Program-made: the position numbers and the translations under genes
The notes under the pieces: generated by a model
The model's database searches: none
Seen by the model: the letters and a program-made list of their open reading frames with translations, nothing else
What the model was told of the DNA's origin: nothing
Assembly: GCA_947650285.1 (NCBI GenBank)
Contig: CANTFL010000665.1
Location: 124,001-188,000, forward strand
From: Hyaloperonospora brassicae
Taxonomy: Eukaryota > Oomycota > Peronosporomycetes > Peronosporales > Peronosporaceae
Reading direction: 5' to 3'
DNA: 64,000 nucleotides
Shown: piece after piece, positions 32,289 to 43,327 of the stretch
Layout of the letters: each line of letters starts with the position of its first letter
Numbering within the stretch: the stretch's first letter is position 1

Positions 32289-32705
32289 ATGGCGACGACA
32301 GCAGCAACGAAGCGGCGCGAAGAGACCGACGACGAGTTCGACGACGAGCAGCTGCTCGCGGACCTCGAGCACGAGCTACAAACGGTGCAGACGCTCAAGC
32401 TACAGACGCGGCAGCGCATCGAGGAGCTGCTGCAGGACCACCAGCGCTTGGCGCAGCAACAGCGGCGGCTGCACCGGCACCACGACCGACGCGACGCTGG
32501 CGCAGCCACTGCGCGGATGCTTCAGCTGCAGGCAGACGAGCGCGTGCGTCTGGCAGCGGCAGAGGCCCAGCGCGGACGTGCGGAGCAGATCGTCAAGGAC
32601 GGGGCCGAGGCGGCCGAGCGCCGTCGGGAGTACGCAATCGAGACCGACGACAAGGCCTTGGACGACCTGGACGCCTTTTTGGTCGAGGACGCTGCCCATT
32701 ATTGA
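32289..32705 (+). CDS. small coiled-coil protein
   Basis: A 138-residue protein from the ATG at 32289; the longer open frame upstream begins without ATG. Almost the whole chain is predicted coiled coil rich in Gln/Arg/Glu (LLADLEHELQTVQTLKLQTR, then QDHQRLAQQQRRLHRHH), with an acidic C-terminal end (DDLDAFLVEDAAHY). No family recognised. It diverges from the PRP40-like gene with only 110 bp between starts, so the two probably share a promoter (inference). Confidence 0.65.
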   Translation: MATTAATKRREETDDEFDDEQLLADLEHELQTVQTLKLQTRQRIEELLQDHQRLAQQQRRLHRHHDRRDAGAATARMLQLQADERVRLAAAEAQRGRAEQIVKDGAEAAERRREYAIETDDKALDDLDAFLVEDAAHY

Positions 32706-33586
32706 CATGGTCTAAAGGTGGATACAGGTGTTTGTATGTATACGTATACGTGTGCTTGCATGTACACGTATTTATACATATATATATCTGTGTGTATGTA
32801 TGTGTGTACCTGCAATGGCGATGACTACCAGTGTGCACCCGCAATGGCGATGACTACCAGTGTGTACCTGCAATGGCGGTGACTACCAGTGGGACTTGGA
32901 AAGCCGCTTGAACCGCGGCTGGCTCGACATTCAACGTCGTAAGGCAGCAGACCCATCGCGAGTAGCGTGACGGTAGTCACGACGTCGCTCGTGACCGCTG
33001 TGGCTACGAGTCGACTGTCGGCAGGTTGCAGCCAAAGAGCGGGTTGCCAGCCGCCGAAAGTGGTGCCAGCAGCTCTGCCATCGAAAGGCGCGTTCCCTTG
33101 TCGTCGCTGCGGCGTTCCCGCGTGTCTTCAACAGAGCCGCTGACGCCAGTGCATCGAGGCGGGACAGCCCCACGGGTCCTGCTTTTGCGTGCACATCTTA
33201 TGCCAAGGCCGTGCCGCGGGATGTGAAGCGGCGTGGCATTGGTCGAAACTACCACATGGCTGTGATTGGTCAAATAGACGCTGACCGTGTTTTTGTTGGC
33301 TGAAAACGAGCCCCGTCTGAGTTCTGAGAGAGCGAGGGCAGAACCGCATCGCCCCCGAAGTTGCAAACACAACGCAAACACAGCCCGTGCGGAAAGGAAA
33401 GAAAAGGAAAGCGAGATCTGGAGCGAGCCACGCGTTGTTGACCTTCACTCTTGCCGCAGGGCCGTCACATATCTTTCCGCTCCCCCCTGTCGCTCCGCGC
33501 GCGCGCGCTCTCTCTCTTTACCACTCGACTACCGGTCCACGCCTCGTGTTGCCCCTGTGACCATCACTCTTGCTTTCATTTGCCGA
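32706..33586. other. intergenic upstream of the MAPK-like gene
   Basis: 880 bp. 32720-32810 is rich in TA/TG alternation (GTATACGTATACGTG type), and 32811-32895 has near-repeats of GCAATGGCGATGACTACCAGTG (three copies, each ~26-30 bp). Inverted CCAAT boxes (ATTGG) occur at about 33238 and 33263, 320-350 bp before the kinase ATG. No gene seen. Confidence 0.55.
32811..32895. repeat. imperfect ~28-bp tandem repeat, three copies
   Basis: Three copies of a unit containing CAATGGCG(A/G)TGACTACCAGTG, starting near 32813, 32841 and 32870. Confidence 0.85.
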
Positions 33587-35872
33587 ATGGAGACCGCCAG
33601 CAAAGACGCGACCGACGCGAGCGACGCGAGCAACCGCAAGCGCAAGATGACGGCCACGACGCCGCCGTCCAGTCTCAAGCGCGGAAGCAAACTCTCGCGC
33701 CCGACCGCGGCCACCGTCGCCAGCATTTCCAATGGCGTGACGCCGCCCGTCGTCACGCCGCGGAACTCGATCTACACGTCCGACGCGTTCATCGACCACC
33801 AGCGCGCGATGCTGAGCGCAGCGGTGGCCCCGACGCCGCACGGCCCCATTGAGCACATGCCGCCCACGCCCGCGTTCGTGAACCGCAACGGCTTTAGCCA
33901 CACGCCCGACGGCTTCTCGTCGACGCCGAGCGACGGGTTCCCGTCCAATAGCGCGCTGGCGCAAGGCGCAGCGACCACAACGCCCGCGGACGACACCAAC
34001 TTGGCAACGGGCGACTCGACCGGCCACTCGTCGTACGCGCCGACGCCGTCTCCCGTACCGCGGGCCGCGCCGTTGAACTTGCGCAACTTTTCCAATTGGG
34101 ACGTTGGCACGCGGTATACGCTCGTGCGGCTGCTGGGCAAGGGATCGTATGGACAGGTACTGCCTGTTGATGCCGACAGCGTTACCTGTGTCGATACCGT
34201 TGTGTCGCACTGGTGGTGGGAGAGGACCTTTTTTGTCGACGTACTGACGTATTTGTTGCTGTTTGTTGTGTTTGTGCAGGTCGCCGAGGCATTCGATGCC
34301 GAGCGCCAGAAGAAAGTGGCGATCAAGAAGATCATCAACGTCTTTGACCAGGAGATCGACTGCAAGCGGTTGTACCGCGAGATTTACATCCTGCGCCGTC
34401 TGAGGTGTGTGTGTGTGTGTTTGCGTCTTGTGGTGTGTGTGTCGGAGCTCTTTTGTGCTCACTTGTTGTTTGTCTCTGTTTTGTGTGTGTGCGTGCGGTT
34501 GTTTTGGTGATTAGCCACTCGCAAGTGATCAATCTGATTGACGTGATTCCGCCGGAAAACTATGACACGTTTACAGACTTGTACCTCGTGTTTGACTTTG
34601 TGGACACGGACCTGCACAAGCTCATCATGAGCCCGCAGTACCTGACCATTCGGCACATCCAGGTCTTTCTGTACCAGCTTCTGTGCGGCTTGAAGTACAT
34701 TCACTCTGCCAATGTGATCCATCGCGACATGAAACCGGCCAACATCTTGCTGAACGAAGACTGCACCCTCATGGTACGTAGCTGCTATTCGTGGTCCAGT
34801 GTTGTGTGTGGAAAGCGGCATTGACTGACTGGTGGTGTCTCATTTGCCATTGTAGATCTGCGACTTTGGTCTGTCGCGTGTGATGGAGAGCGACATGTCG
34901 ATGGAGGAACTGAGCAAGCACTTGTATTCGCCCAAGGACTCCAAGTCGCCTACGACGTCCGATGGCGGAACCACGTCGGCACCGTCCCCCGGCAGTGCCT
35001 CTTCGACGCCATCATCATCGGGAGAGTTTCCAAAGATGCGACGACAGCTGACGAAGCACGTTGTCACGCGGTGGTACCGTGCCCCAGAGCTCATTCTGCT
35101 TCAGGATTACGACTTTTCCGTCGATATGTGGAGTATCGGGTGCATTTTTGCAGAGCTGCTCAGCATGCAAGTTGAGAGCTGCCCGCGGTACCAGGAGCGC
35201 GTTCCGCTCTTTCCCGGCCGATCGTGCTTTCCGCTGAGCGCCGATCGCCCCACGACCTACTCGGACAAGCTGGATCAGCTCAATGTGATCTTCAACGTGA
35301 TTGGCACGCCGGGCGAGGATGACATTGGCAGCTTGGGTGAAGTGAAGCAGTATTTGCGGAAGCTGCCAAAAAAGCAGCCTCGGGATCTTCGCGAGGTATG
35401 TTGTGCCTCGTTGCAGTTTGCAGCGACGCGAGATTAACTTTGTTGTTACGTATTTGCAGATGTATCCGGGCGCCCCGGCTGACTCGCTCGACTTGCTGAA
35501 GCAAATGTTGTCATTTAACCCCGAGTGTCGAATTTCGGTAAGTGAGCATGTCGATGTGGCACTTCGTTTTGCATGGTCCTGTATCGGTATGTGACGATGT
35601 GACTTGTGCTGAAGGTGGACAAAGCACTGGCGCACCCTTTTCTGGAGTCAGTACGACGGGTCCAGTCCGAGACCGTAGAATCCAATCCGTTTGGCATGGA
35701 GTTTGAGAACGTTCCGCTGAACAAGGAAGCTCTGAAAGGTATGTAGTTTGACTGTTTGGTGTTTGTGCCGGTAGGATACAGTACTAAATTGATGTGTGTG
35801 TGTGCTGTGAAACTTGCAGCCCGTATTTTTGAGGAAATTAAAATGTTCTCGGACCGCAACACCCAACGATGA
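33587..35872 (+). CDS. atypical MAP kinase-like protein kinase with TKH activation motif
   Basis: Seven exons (33587-34156, 34280-34404, 34515-34773, 34856-35395, 35460-35537, 35615-35738, 35820-35872) give 582 residues. A ~180-residue N-terminal extension is rich in TP/SP sites. The kinase domain has the glycine loop GKGSYGQV (spanning intron 1), VAIKKI with the ATP-binding Lys, REIYILRRL, the catalytic loop [12 protein letters not shown] and CDFGLSR. Substrate-recognition and lobe layout ([23 protein letters not shown]) are MAPK-like rather than CDK-like. Two oddities: about 50 Ser/Pro-rich residues are inserted between DFG and the activation site, and the TxY lip is TKH ([14 protein letters not shown]), replacing the phospho-tyrosine. 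Catalytic residues are intact, so it should be active. Confidence 0.9.
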
Positions 35873-38103
35873 AGAAGTCTCCTGCCTGTTCGAGTGCAAC
35901 GGGTCAGCCTCGGCCTCGCTTCGTCGTTGGGTTGTGGCGCTAGATGGCATGTTGTAGGCGAAGTGGGAGCGACCAGTGTTCATTTGGTGATTTGCGGATA
36001 GTTTGGTATGTACAATGTGAGGGAAGGAAAGCGAGAGCGAAATGGCATGTGAACTACAATGAAGCTGCGGGGTCAAACGCGAGTTGTCACTAGAGGATAA
36101 TTGACCCGTTGAGGAACGAGCGCGGCCAGTCCGTAGTGTTGCGTGCGTGTTTATTCGTTCACTCTACGTTAGACACAGGAAAGGAACACGCGCAATGCGG
36201 GGAGAGCACACGTGATGGCTGCAGTTTTTGTCTACACTTGTGGCCGATGGACATAGCAAGGCGTGTTGCGCTTGACCAGAACTGGCTACAAACCACAGCG
36301 CTCGACGAGTGGAACTATCGATCTAAACCTTCTGGACGGAAATCGAGTCAGCACATCAAGTCAGTGGACAAAGTCAGTCAGTAGAGGCGCCCGAAAAATG
36401 GATCAGATTGCTGCATCAGATCTTATTCTAGCAATTTTTACTGTTCCGAGACAAACTGAACGTGCTACAGAAGAACCTGCCGCGAAACAGCTTCGGAGGG
36501 AGTAAAGCTGTTCGAGAACAGTAGCGATCCGTCAAACGAGTTCCTGACGAAGAGGAGCGTGGAACGGTCGGAGCTGAGAAATGTCTCGCAGACTGAAAAG
36601 ATCTTCGGCTAAAGCACTACGAGCTTTGGCACGCTCTACTGTGACTTGCTATTCGCGTGCCAAAACACGCACGAAAGAATGTACACATGCGTCGCTATGC
36701 GAGATGCTCAAGTCTGTCGAAAATGTGCCATCGGTTTTTGGCATACTTACGTCGATGATCCACAACTACATCTCTCCTTGTGAGGAGCGATCGGCTAGCG
36801 CCACAACGGTTGTATGCTCTTAGCACAGAACCCGTTTGTCACCAATCTCAGGCACGACTTCCAAACGTTGTCATTATCAATGCCAACTTACCACAACATA
36901 ATGGGATGTATGGCCTGGGCGGGCAGCAGCTTGCGACACTTTCTGTCGTCGACTTTATCAGTCGGATGGTGGCGGTACCGACGACGACCGGAGCTGTGGA
37001 TGCTGCGATGAGCGAAGATGCGGGCATTGGACCGCCACGATCACCTGACACGTGGACCATCTGAGGCATCTCACAAGCACCTGATCTCGTCGGACATCAA
37101 CGGCAACAACATTCGCGTATGCGAGAAACGACGGGATCGGTACACCAGTCTCGTTCTACGCAGTGTTTGAGCGAAGTAGTTTGAAAAGAGCGTGGACTCT
37201 GTTTTGCGCTACACTCGGAGCAGGCAAAGAAGCAGATAGACGCGGGCTCGTCCGTCGAGCTCACTGGAGCAATCGACCGACTGTTTCGCAGATTAAGGAA
37301 GAAAGGGCAGCATGTCACCATCCATTGATGGCCACGGCGTCTACCGCGAACAAGCAAACACTGCGGTTCTTTGACAATGAAACACACACTGATCACGCGA
37401 CGTCCGTTCATGCGACTTTGATTGTCACAGACACAGTGCACATAACACCCACTGCGTGTATAAAGGGCGTGTCAAATCTGCACGCGTCGATCGCAAAGAA
37501 CGTGCTTTGGCCTTCGGCACGCATATCTGCTCCCTTCCGCCCGTCAAGTTGCAGCTTCCGAGGTGGAAAGTGCACCTGTCTGTCTCACATGTACCGCAGT
37601 GACTTTGTACGTGAACGTTCTCGCAGCGGCATCTCCACGCACGGTCACACCCATTCCCATGGCTCCCGTGTCGTATTGGCGTCAGCATCCCAAATCCGAA
37701 GCTAAAAGCTGCTGACTGAGTGCAACGTGCTCGCATTCGGATTGAACGTCAAGGTCTACTGTGGCGAAGGCGCGTTGTAGCTAGCACTATGCCCTTTCGC
37801 TTGCACCCGTTGAGCTCCTAGCTAATGCAGCGTCACAGTATCGCACGCATTCGCTGACAAGCAAATTGCTTAGTCTTTGCTTCTCGAGTCCAGTCTCAAG
37901 TCGCGCACATACTCGCACGACTTGGAAGTGTCCGGTACGAAAATTAATACAGAAACAGTGCTAAGTGTCGACGACAAACACAATAACTTTTGATGGCGCT
38001 GCTAGTAGAGCTTTGCTGCATGACGCACGAGTGACACGCAAACGGCGTTTGCTGCAGAGGTGTACTACTACTAATCCTACTCCTCCTCCTACTACTACTA
38101 CTT

Positions 38104-38150
<47 letters not shown>

Positions 38151-38180
38151 CTACTACTACTACTACTACTACTACTACTC

Positions 38181-38214
<34 letters not shown>

Positions 38215-38515
38215 TAGCATTACTACTACTACTCCTACTACTACTACTACTACTACTACAACTACTCCTCCTACTACTACTACTACTTTACTACTACTAG
38301 CATTACTACAGTAGCAGAAATCGTGATACTGTTACAAACAGCGCCGCTCTTTTCGTCTACATTCGAGAGACCGATTCATTCGCCCGAGTCGATCTCGATC
38401 GCTTGAGTTGCGGAAGTCACAGTGCCGCCGTCTTTCCAGGTCGCCGCGCAACATACCCGCAACTTGAACCCTTCCAACCCCGCGCCAGTGTTTCCAGCGC
38501 GCCGTTTTTCGTTCC
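35873..38515. other. gene-poor interval with a large (TAC)n microsatellite
   Basis: 2.6 kb without a supportable gene. Short plus-strand frames occur at 36109-36384, 36581-36823 and 36780-37064; the last encodes NVVIINANLPQHNGMYGLGG, which looks protein-like, but no family or flanking exons were established. 38063-38311 is a trinucleotide repeat. Confidence 0.5.
38063..38311. repeat. long (TAC)n trinucleotide microsatellite
   Basis: About 250 bp of TAC/CTA units with occasional TCC and TTT interruptions. It opens an artificial poly-leucine frame. Confidence 0.97.
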
Positions 38516-39496
38516 ATGACTCCCGAGCCGCAGCCGAAGGACGAGGAGGGAGCGGCTGCAGCTGCAGTGGCTCAGGAGGAGCGACAGGAGGAGCGAGTGC
38601 ACGACAGAGAACCGGACGAGTGTGAGGTGCAGAAGCAGACGGGCGGTGTCGAGACAGGAGAGACGCAGCCGTTACAAGAGGAAGCAGATCGAGGGGACTA
38701 CGACCAGAGCACGGGCCTAAGGCCCTCAGGGGAAGTGCAGAAGGCCAAAGACGCGGACAGATCGGCTGCTACGGCTCAGGACACGCACGCGCCAATGGAG
38801 AACGGGGCAGCGTCAGCGGCCGAGACGGCGCCGGCTCTAGCGACGTCCACGTCGAGCACAGGAGCGAAGCGCAAGCGCAACGCGCCCGAGACGAGCGATG
38901 CCGTCCGCCGGTCGTCACATACCGAGCGGAAACAGGCAAAGCCGACGCGGTCGCTCATGCAGACCGAGACGACTGGAAAGCACCCGACGAAAGCTGCCAA
39001 GACAGCGACGGAGTTTGCCTTTGCCCGGCCGACAGCATCGTCTGCTCGACGCACAGCAGCTGTCGCAGAGAACCAGGCACACGTGAAAGCGGCACCACCG
39101 CTGCGCAAGATGCTGCACTCGAAGAAGCGCCTGCCGACGGCAGCTGAACGGCTGTCGACGCCGGTGGCGACATTGACGGGCGTGGAGAAAGCGTCGCGAG
39201 CTCACTGCGGCTACACGCCGTACACTGGCCCATTACCGCCGTTGACAGTAGAATCGAGCTTTGCCCCGAAGAACGGGCAGGGGGTGGATCGTGGAGTGAG
39301 GTCGGCATTGCCTGCGCCGCCGAAAGTGGCGGCAAGTGCTCGAAAGCCTCGACCTGCATCAGCAAAGAAGACTCGGCTCACTGGTACGAAAAATTGTGGT
39401 GTGCATGCAGATGGAGTGGCAGCTACTAACGCAGCTTCGAGCAGCCGGACTTCCGTCCACGCAAGCAAGACAGGATCATCGTCCGTGAACAAGTGA
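38516..39496 (+). CDS. hypothetical Ala/Lys-rich low-complexity protein
   Basis: A 326-residue frame from the ATG at 38516. No family recognised. The first ~100 residues are acidic, the middle is basic with nuclear-signal-like KRKRN and RKQAKP patches, and a short Pro-rich segment (CGYTPYTGPLPPL) sits near residue 240. The final stop overlaps a strong donor (AA|GTGAGT at 39492/39493). Splicing to an acceptor at 39586 would replace the last two residues with a 28-codon extension ending at 39668, so the annotated end is uncertain. Mostly disordered; chromatin or microtubule binding would be a guess from composition only. Confidence 0.6.
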   Translation: MTPEPQPKDEEGAAAAAVAQEERQEERVHDREPDECEVQKQTGGVETGETQPLQEEADRGDYDQSTGLRPSGEVQKAKDADRSAATAQDTHAPMENGAASAAETAPALATSTSSTGAKRKRNAPETSDAVRRSSHTERKQAKPTRSLMQTETTGKHPTKAAKTATEFAFARPTASSARRTAAVAENQAHVKAAPPLRKMLHSKKRLPTAAERLSTPVATLTGVEKASRAHCGYTPYTGPLPPLTVESSFAPKNGQGVDRGVRSALPAPPKVAASARKPRPASAKKTRLTGTKNCGVHADGVAATNAASSSRTSVHASKTGSSSVNK

Positions 39497-41246
39497 GTGC
39501 ACTGCTTTGTTCTCAACGAGGAGATCAAGGCTCACCAATTGACTGCACTACCACCAAGACGAACGAGCTCAACGTGATCGGCTTAGAACGGTCAAGTCGA
39601 CAGTGCAGGTGGACGCGACTTTGCTAACAACCGTCAATGCCTCTTCGTATCCGTTTTCATTTACGTGATGTCGTCTTCTCTCGCGCTCCAACGCCATGGA
39701 AGTTGTGCAGGTGACGCTTTGTGTGGCACCGTTATCGCTTGTCCCTGCGAATTCCCGAGTCTGGTCTTGTGCGACCCTACCAGTGACCTCGTGTATATCC
39801 GAGCATCAATGTCCTATTTGTACCGTCGCTAACGCGCGGCACAGCAGTGTATTGCCTCCATGCCAATTCCTACGAGCTGTTGGTTGATCTTTGGAACAAT
39901 CTGTTGCCTGAAGAATCTCACCAGCACCTCCGCAGCGTCGAGGAACTTATCGATGTTGCAGCCAACGGACAATCAGCACCGTCAATTGCAGTACCTCTCA
40001 CCTGCAAAGTCACGTGCATTCCTCTACGTAGTATACATTGCCAGCTCAACGCTATCGCCGTCACTATGTGGTGATATATGTTTAATGATCCACAGAGGCT
40101 TTGGGGATGCTGTAAAGAGCACTTGTAACCTGCGAGCAAATCAACGCCAATCGCAGAAGGCGCGCCTGCAATCAGAATAAATCAGCATGAACGAACAGAG
40201 CGCTAAGTTGTATTGTACTGATCAGACTGTCGCCTCCACCAAAAAACACATCGTGCAGGTACTCGTCGTCCTCGTTCGACCCGCCATCGATGTCATCAAT
40301 CAACAGCTTTGCAAGTTTCAGATCGAGCGTCTGGTTGATTCGACTGCCATTAGTACGGTGGAGTATGTGCGTGCGGAAAGTTGGGGAATTTTCATGCGTT
40401 AGGCTTACGCAGGTAATGTAATGTAATGAACGGTCTGTACGCGTTCACACGGTGGCGACACGGAAAACCGTTTGAGAAAGAGCTTTTGCCACCAAGCGCT
40501 GCGTCAAGGCGTAGCGAAAGGTGAAGGTCCACGAATATGAGGGAAAAAGCGCAAACGTTGCTGTGGGTAATGGAGATGAGTGTTCGAATGGTATTGATGT
40601 CATGCCGAAGTCGATGGGATGCAGGCTGAGATTATAACAAGTTGCCGCTCATGCGTAAGTTGACTGGAACATTGACCGTTTGGAAGAATCGTAGACCGCG
40701 GGTCAAGGACAAGTCTCCTATTATTGAGACCAATGTGCACGACATGGTGAGCGCATTGGTATACATTGCGTGTCAATTCGTGAATTAGACAACATCTATT
40801 GAGTTGGAACATGGCATAAGCCGTGCTTAGGTTACAAGACAGAACTTACTATGAGTAAGTGCACACTTTTGGCGATAGCTGTATTCGAGAGTAGAGCGCA
40901 CAGCACGACTTATTCTGTAAGGCTGAACTGCGTTTCCGTGGCATCTTACTTTGCCGTACACAGAGTGTTAAAGTAGGCAGACGACTACAAGGGTAGCAGC
41001 TATACCCATCGTACGCTCGTGAGCGTTCCTCAATTCAAATAAACGTTTTTGATTGCGACTTTGTCATGGGACGAGTAGACTAGACGACGTCGGACAAAAC
41101 GACAGGTGATCGCTTTTGTCGTCGCTTCCCGAGCATACGGCGCCAGTGTCGCTCTTACCCTCACTTACCACTTTCGCTTGCGACGGTCTTCCTACTATCT
41201 TACCGCTAAGATAGTGCGTTCGTTGTTCCCACAAGTTTTACGGTAG
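39497..41246. other. gene-poor interval between hypothetical gene and OXSM
   Basis: 1.75 kb. Apart from the possible terminal exon to 39668, only short frames. One at 39847-40074 reads LHANSYELLVDLWNNLLPEE, which has the look of coding sequence but no flanking exons. Nothing else seen. Confidence 0.5.
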
Positions 41247-43327
41247 CTACTTGGCAAACAAAAGACTTGCGTTCGTTCCGCCAAAACCAAACGAGTTCGT
41301 AAGAACTGCGCGCAACACTTTCTCCTGTGGCTGGTTCGGCACGTAGTTTAGCGTGAACTCCTCCGTTGTCTCCGTTAGATTCAGCGTGGGAGGCATCACG
41401 TTCTAGCAATGCAAACGTTGTCACTCAGCTGCACGCGCACCACACTATCGCTAGCACGATACATGCATACTCATGACGTACATCACATAGGGCCTTGATC
41501 GAAAAGATGGCCTCCACGGCACCAGCAGCACCTAGCAAGTGGCCGATAGCTCCCTACGGCAGATGATGCAAAAGCGTTTACAAAGGCGTGACGAATGTGG
41601 ACAACTTCGGTTCAAATAAGTACACAAGCCACGAACCTTTGTAGACGATATTCCGAGCTCGTTCGCATACTCGCCAAATAGCTCCTTCACAGCTGTATTC
41701 TCAGCGCGATCTCCCAAAGGTGTTGAGGTCGCATGCGCGTTAATGTAGCCAATATCGTGCAGCGCAAGCCCAGATTGCGAAATTGCTGACTGCATAGCTC
41801 GTCGAGCACCATCACCAGTTGCTGGAGGAGCCGTCATGTGATTGCTGTCACCACTGAGACCGTACCCTCGCACCTCGGCATAGATCTTGGCACCTCTGTT
41901 TCTAGCGTGCTCGTACTCCTTGTAGGTAAACCACAAAGAAGCGGAAAACGTCACAAGTGAGTCAACGACTTGGACATGTAGAGGCACATGTCAAAAGCCG
42001 TAGCTGTGGCGTGACAGAAAACCAACATCAGCTCATACCTCAAGCACAACGACACCAGCGCCTTCACCCATGACAAAACCGTCACGGTCCGAGTCGAATG
42101 GTCTCGATGCCTCTTGCGGGCGACTATTGAACTGCTCGCAAGCACGTGCCGTGGGCGTAGATGTCAATGTACCGTCTTCCACTTTACCAACGCTGAGCGC
42201 TATCTTACCTTGGTGGACAGAGCTTGCGCGCGCAAGAAGGCGCATATTGAAATCTCGTTGAGGCACGCATCAGTCCCTCCAGCAACCATCACGTCTGCGT
42301 CGCCGTGTCGTATCAGACTCGCGGCATCGCCAATGCTGTGACTACCCGTGGCGCACGCCGTGACACAAGAGTGGTTTGGCCCCTACAATGAGATGGAAGC
42401 ATAGTAAGTCTACGTTTCTGCTTGCCACGAAAGTCACCATATTGGCTTCAGCCTTCTCAAACGGCACCTTCAGTCCGTGCTCAATGCTCACGTGACCTGC
42501 AGCAAGATTGATAAGTATTCTTGTGACGAAGAATGGCGACACTCGGCGATATTTCTGCAACCTCATGCACGAGATGATAAAAAACGATACTTTGCGCGAG
42601 AAAGAAATAGACTACAAAACGTGTCGGCCGTCACCGTACCTTCTCTTTGATCAGTTGACCCACATCCATGACCTCCTGGATGTTGGCCATACCAGCACCG
42701 ATTGCCACGCCCTAGCAAGTCAGCCAGTCACCACCATGCGGCGTCACGTCAGGCTGTGACCTCGTCCATATCGACCATATCGTCCACTTACTGCTCGCTC
42801 GCTCTCTTCGTCCGACTGCGGGCTCCATCCTGAATCCTTCAGCGCTTCATCAGCTGCATCCATCAACATCGAGAGCCACATCCCAATAAGCTGCAGCCTA
42901 CAGTGCAGTAAAAAGCAAATTGCACAGCACCAGAACCTGCTGCCAGCGTGAACGCGATAAAGTCGGGCTCTTGCGACCGCACGTTGTTCGCATTGACCCA
43001 CTCGTTCGTGCGGAACGCTCCCTCTCCTTCGCCTCGGGGCACGGACGCGCCAATGGTACACTGCAGACCCGTACCAACGAGATGTTCCACTGTCTAATGG
43101 CCATGTACTGCATCAGTCAAACGCCAGGAACGCAAATTGGATCGATCAGTAAGTAGAGCCCACAAGTGACGTACTCGAATCGCACACTGCGAATCCAATA
43201 GCGCGTCCCACGAGCGCTGTACGCCCACACCAAACGGAGTGACAGCGCCCAGTCCAGTCACGACAACACGGCGATTCGGGGCTGGCGGCGGCGCGCGGAA
43301 CGAGAGCGTCGAGAGGCGTCGAGCCAT
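41247..43327 (-). CDS. OXSM: mitochondrial 3-oxoacyl-ACP synthase (KAS II type, OXSM/FabF)
   Basis: Ten exons on the minus strand: 43327-43175, 43093-42937, 42853-42792, 42711-42640, 42554-42468, 42382-42209, 42131-42039, 41918-41637, 41553-41482 and 41402-41247. All phases agree and give 435 residues. It is the condensing enzyme of type II fatty acid synthesis, elongating acyl-ACP with malonyl-ACP. The start ([13 protein letters not shown]) is preceded by a short basic presequence. The catalytic triad is complete: Cys in [14 protein letters not shown], His in [12 protein letters not shown] and His in [14 protein letters not shown]. The protein ends [16 protein letters not shown]. It resembles human mitochondrial OXSM more than plastid enzymes. 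With introns as short as 73-96 nt, this is the most intron-rich gene in the window. Confidence 0.93.

Noticed and set aside
33518..34462. 314-codon minus-strand frame opposite the kinase N-terminus
   Set aside because: Arg-rich shadow crossing kinase introns and exons without its own splice logic or domain.
36780..37064. 95-codon plus-strand frame containing NVVIINANLPQHNG
   Set aside because: Protein-like in one patch and faintly like a DUF1336/EDR2 end, but too weak and without flanking exons.
37965..38300. 111-residue poly-leucine open frame
   Set aside because: It is simply the (TAC)n microsatellite read in one frame; no coding signal outside the repeat.
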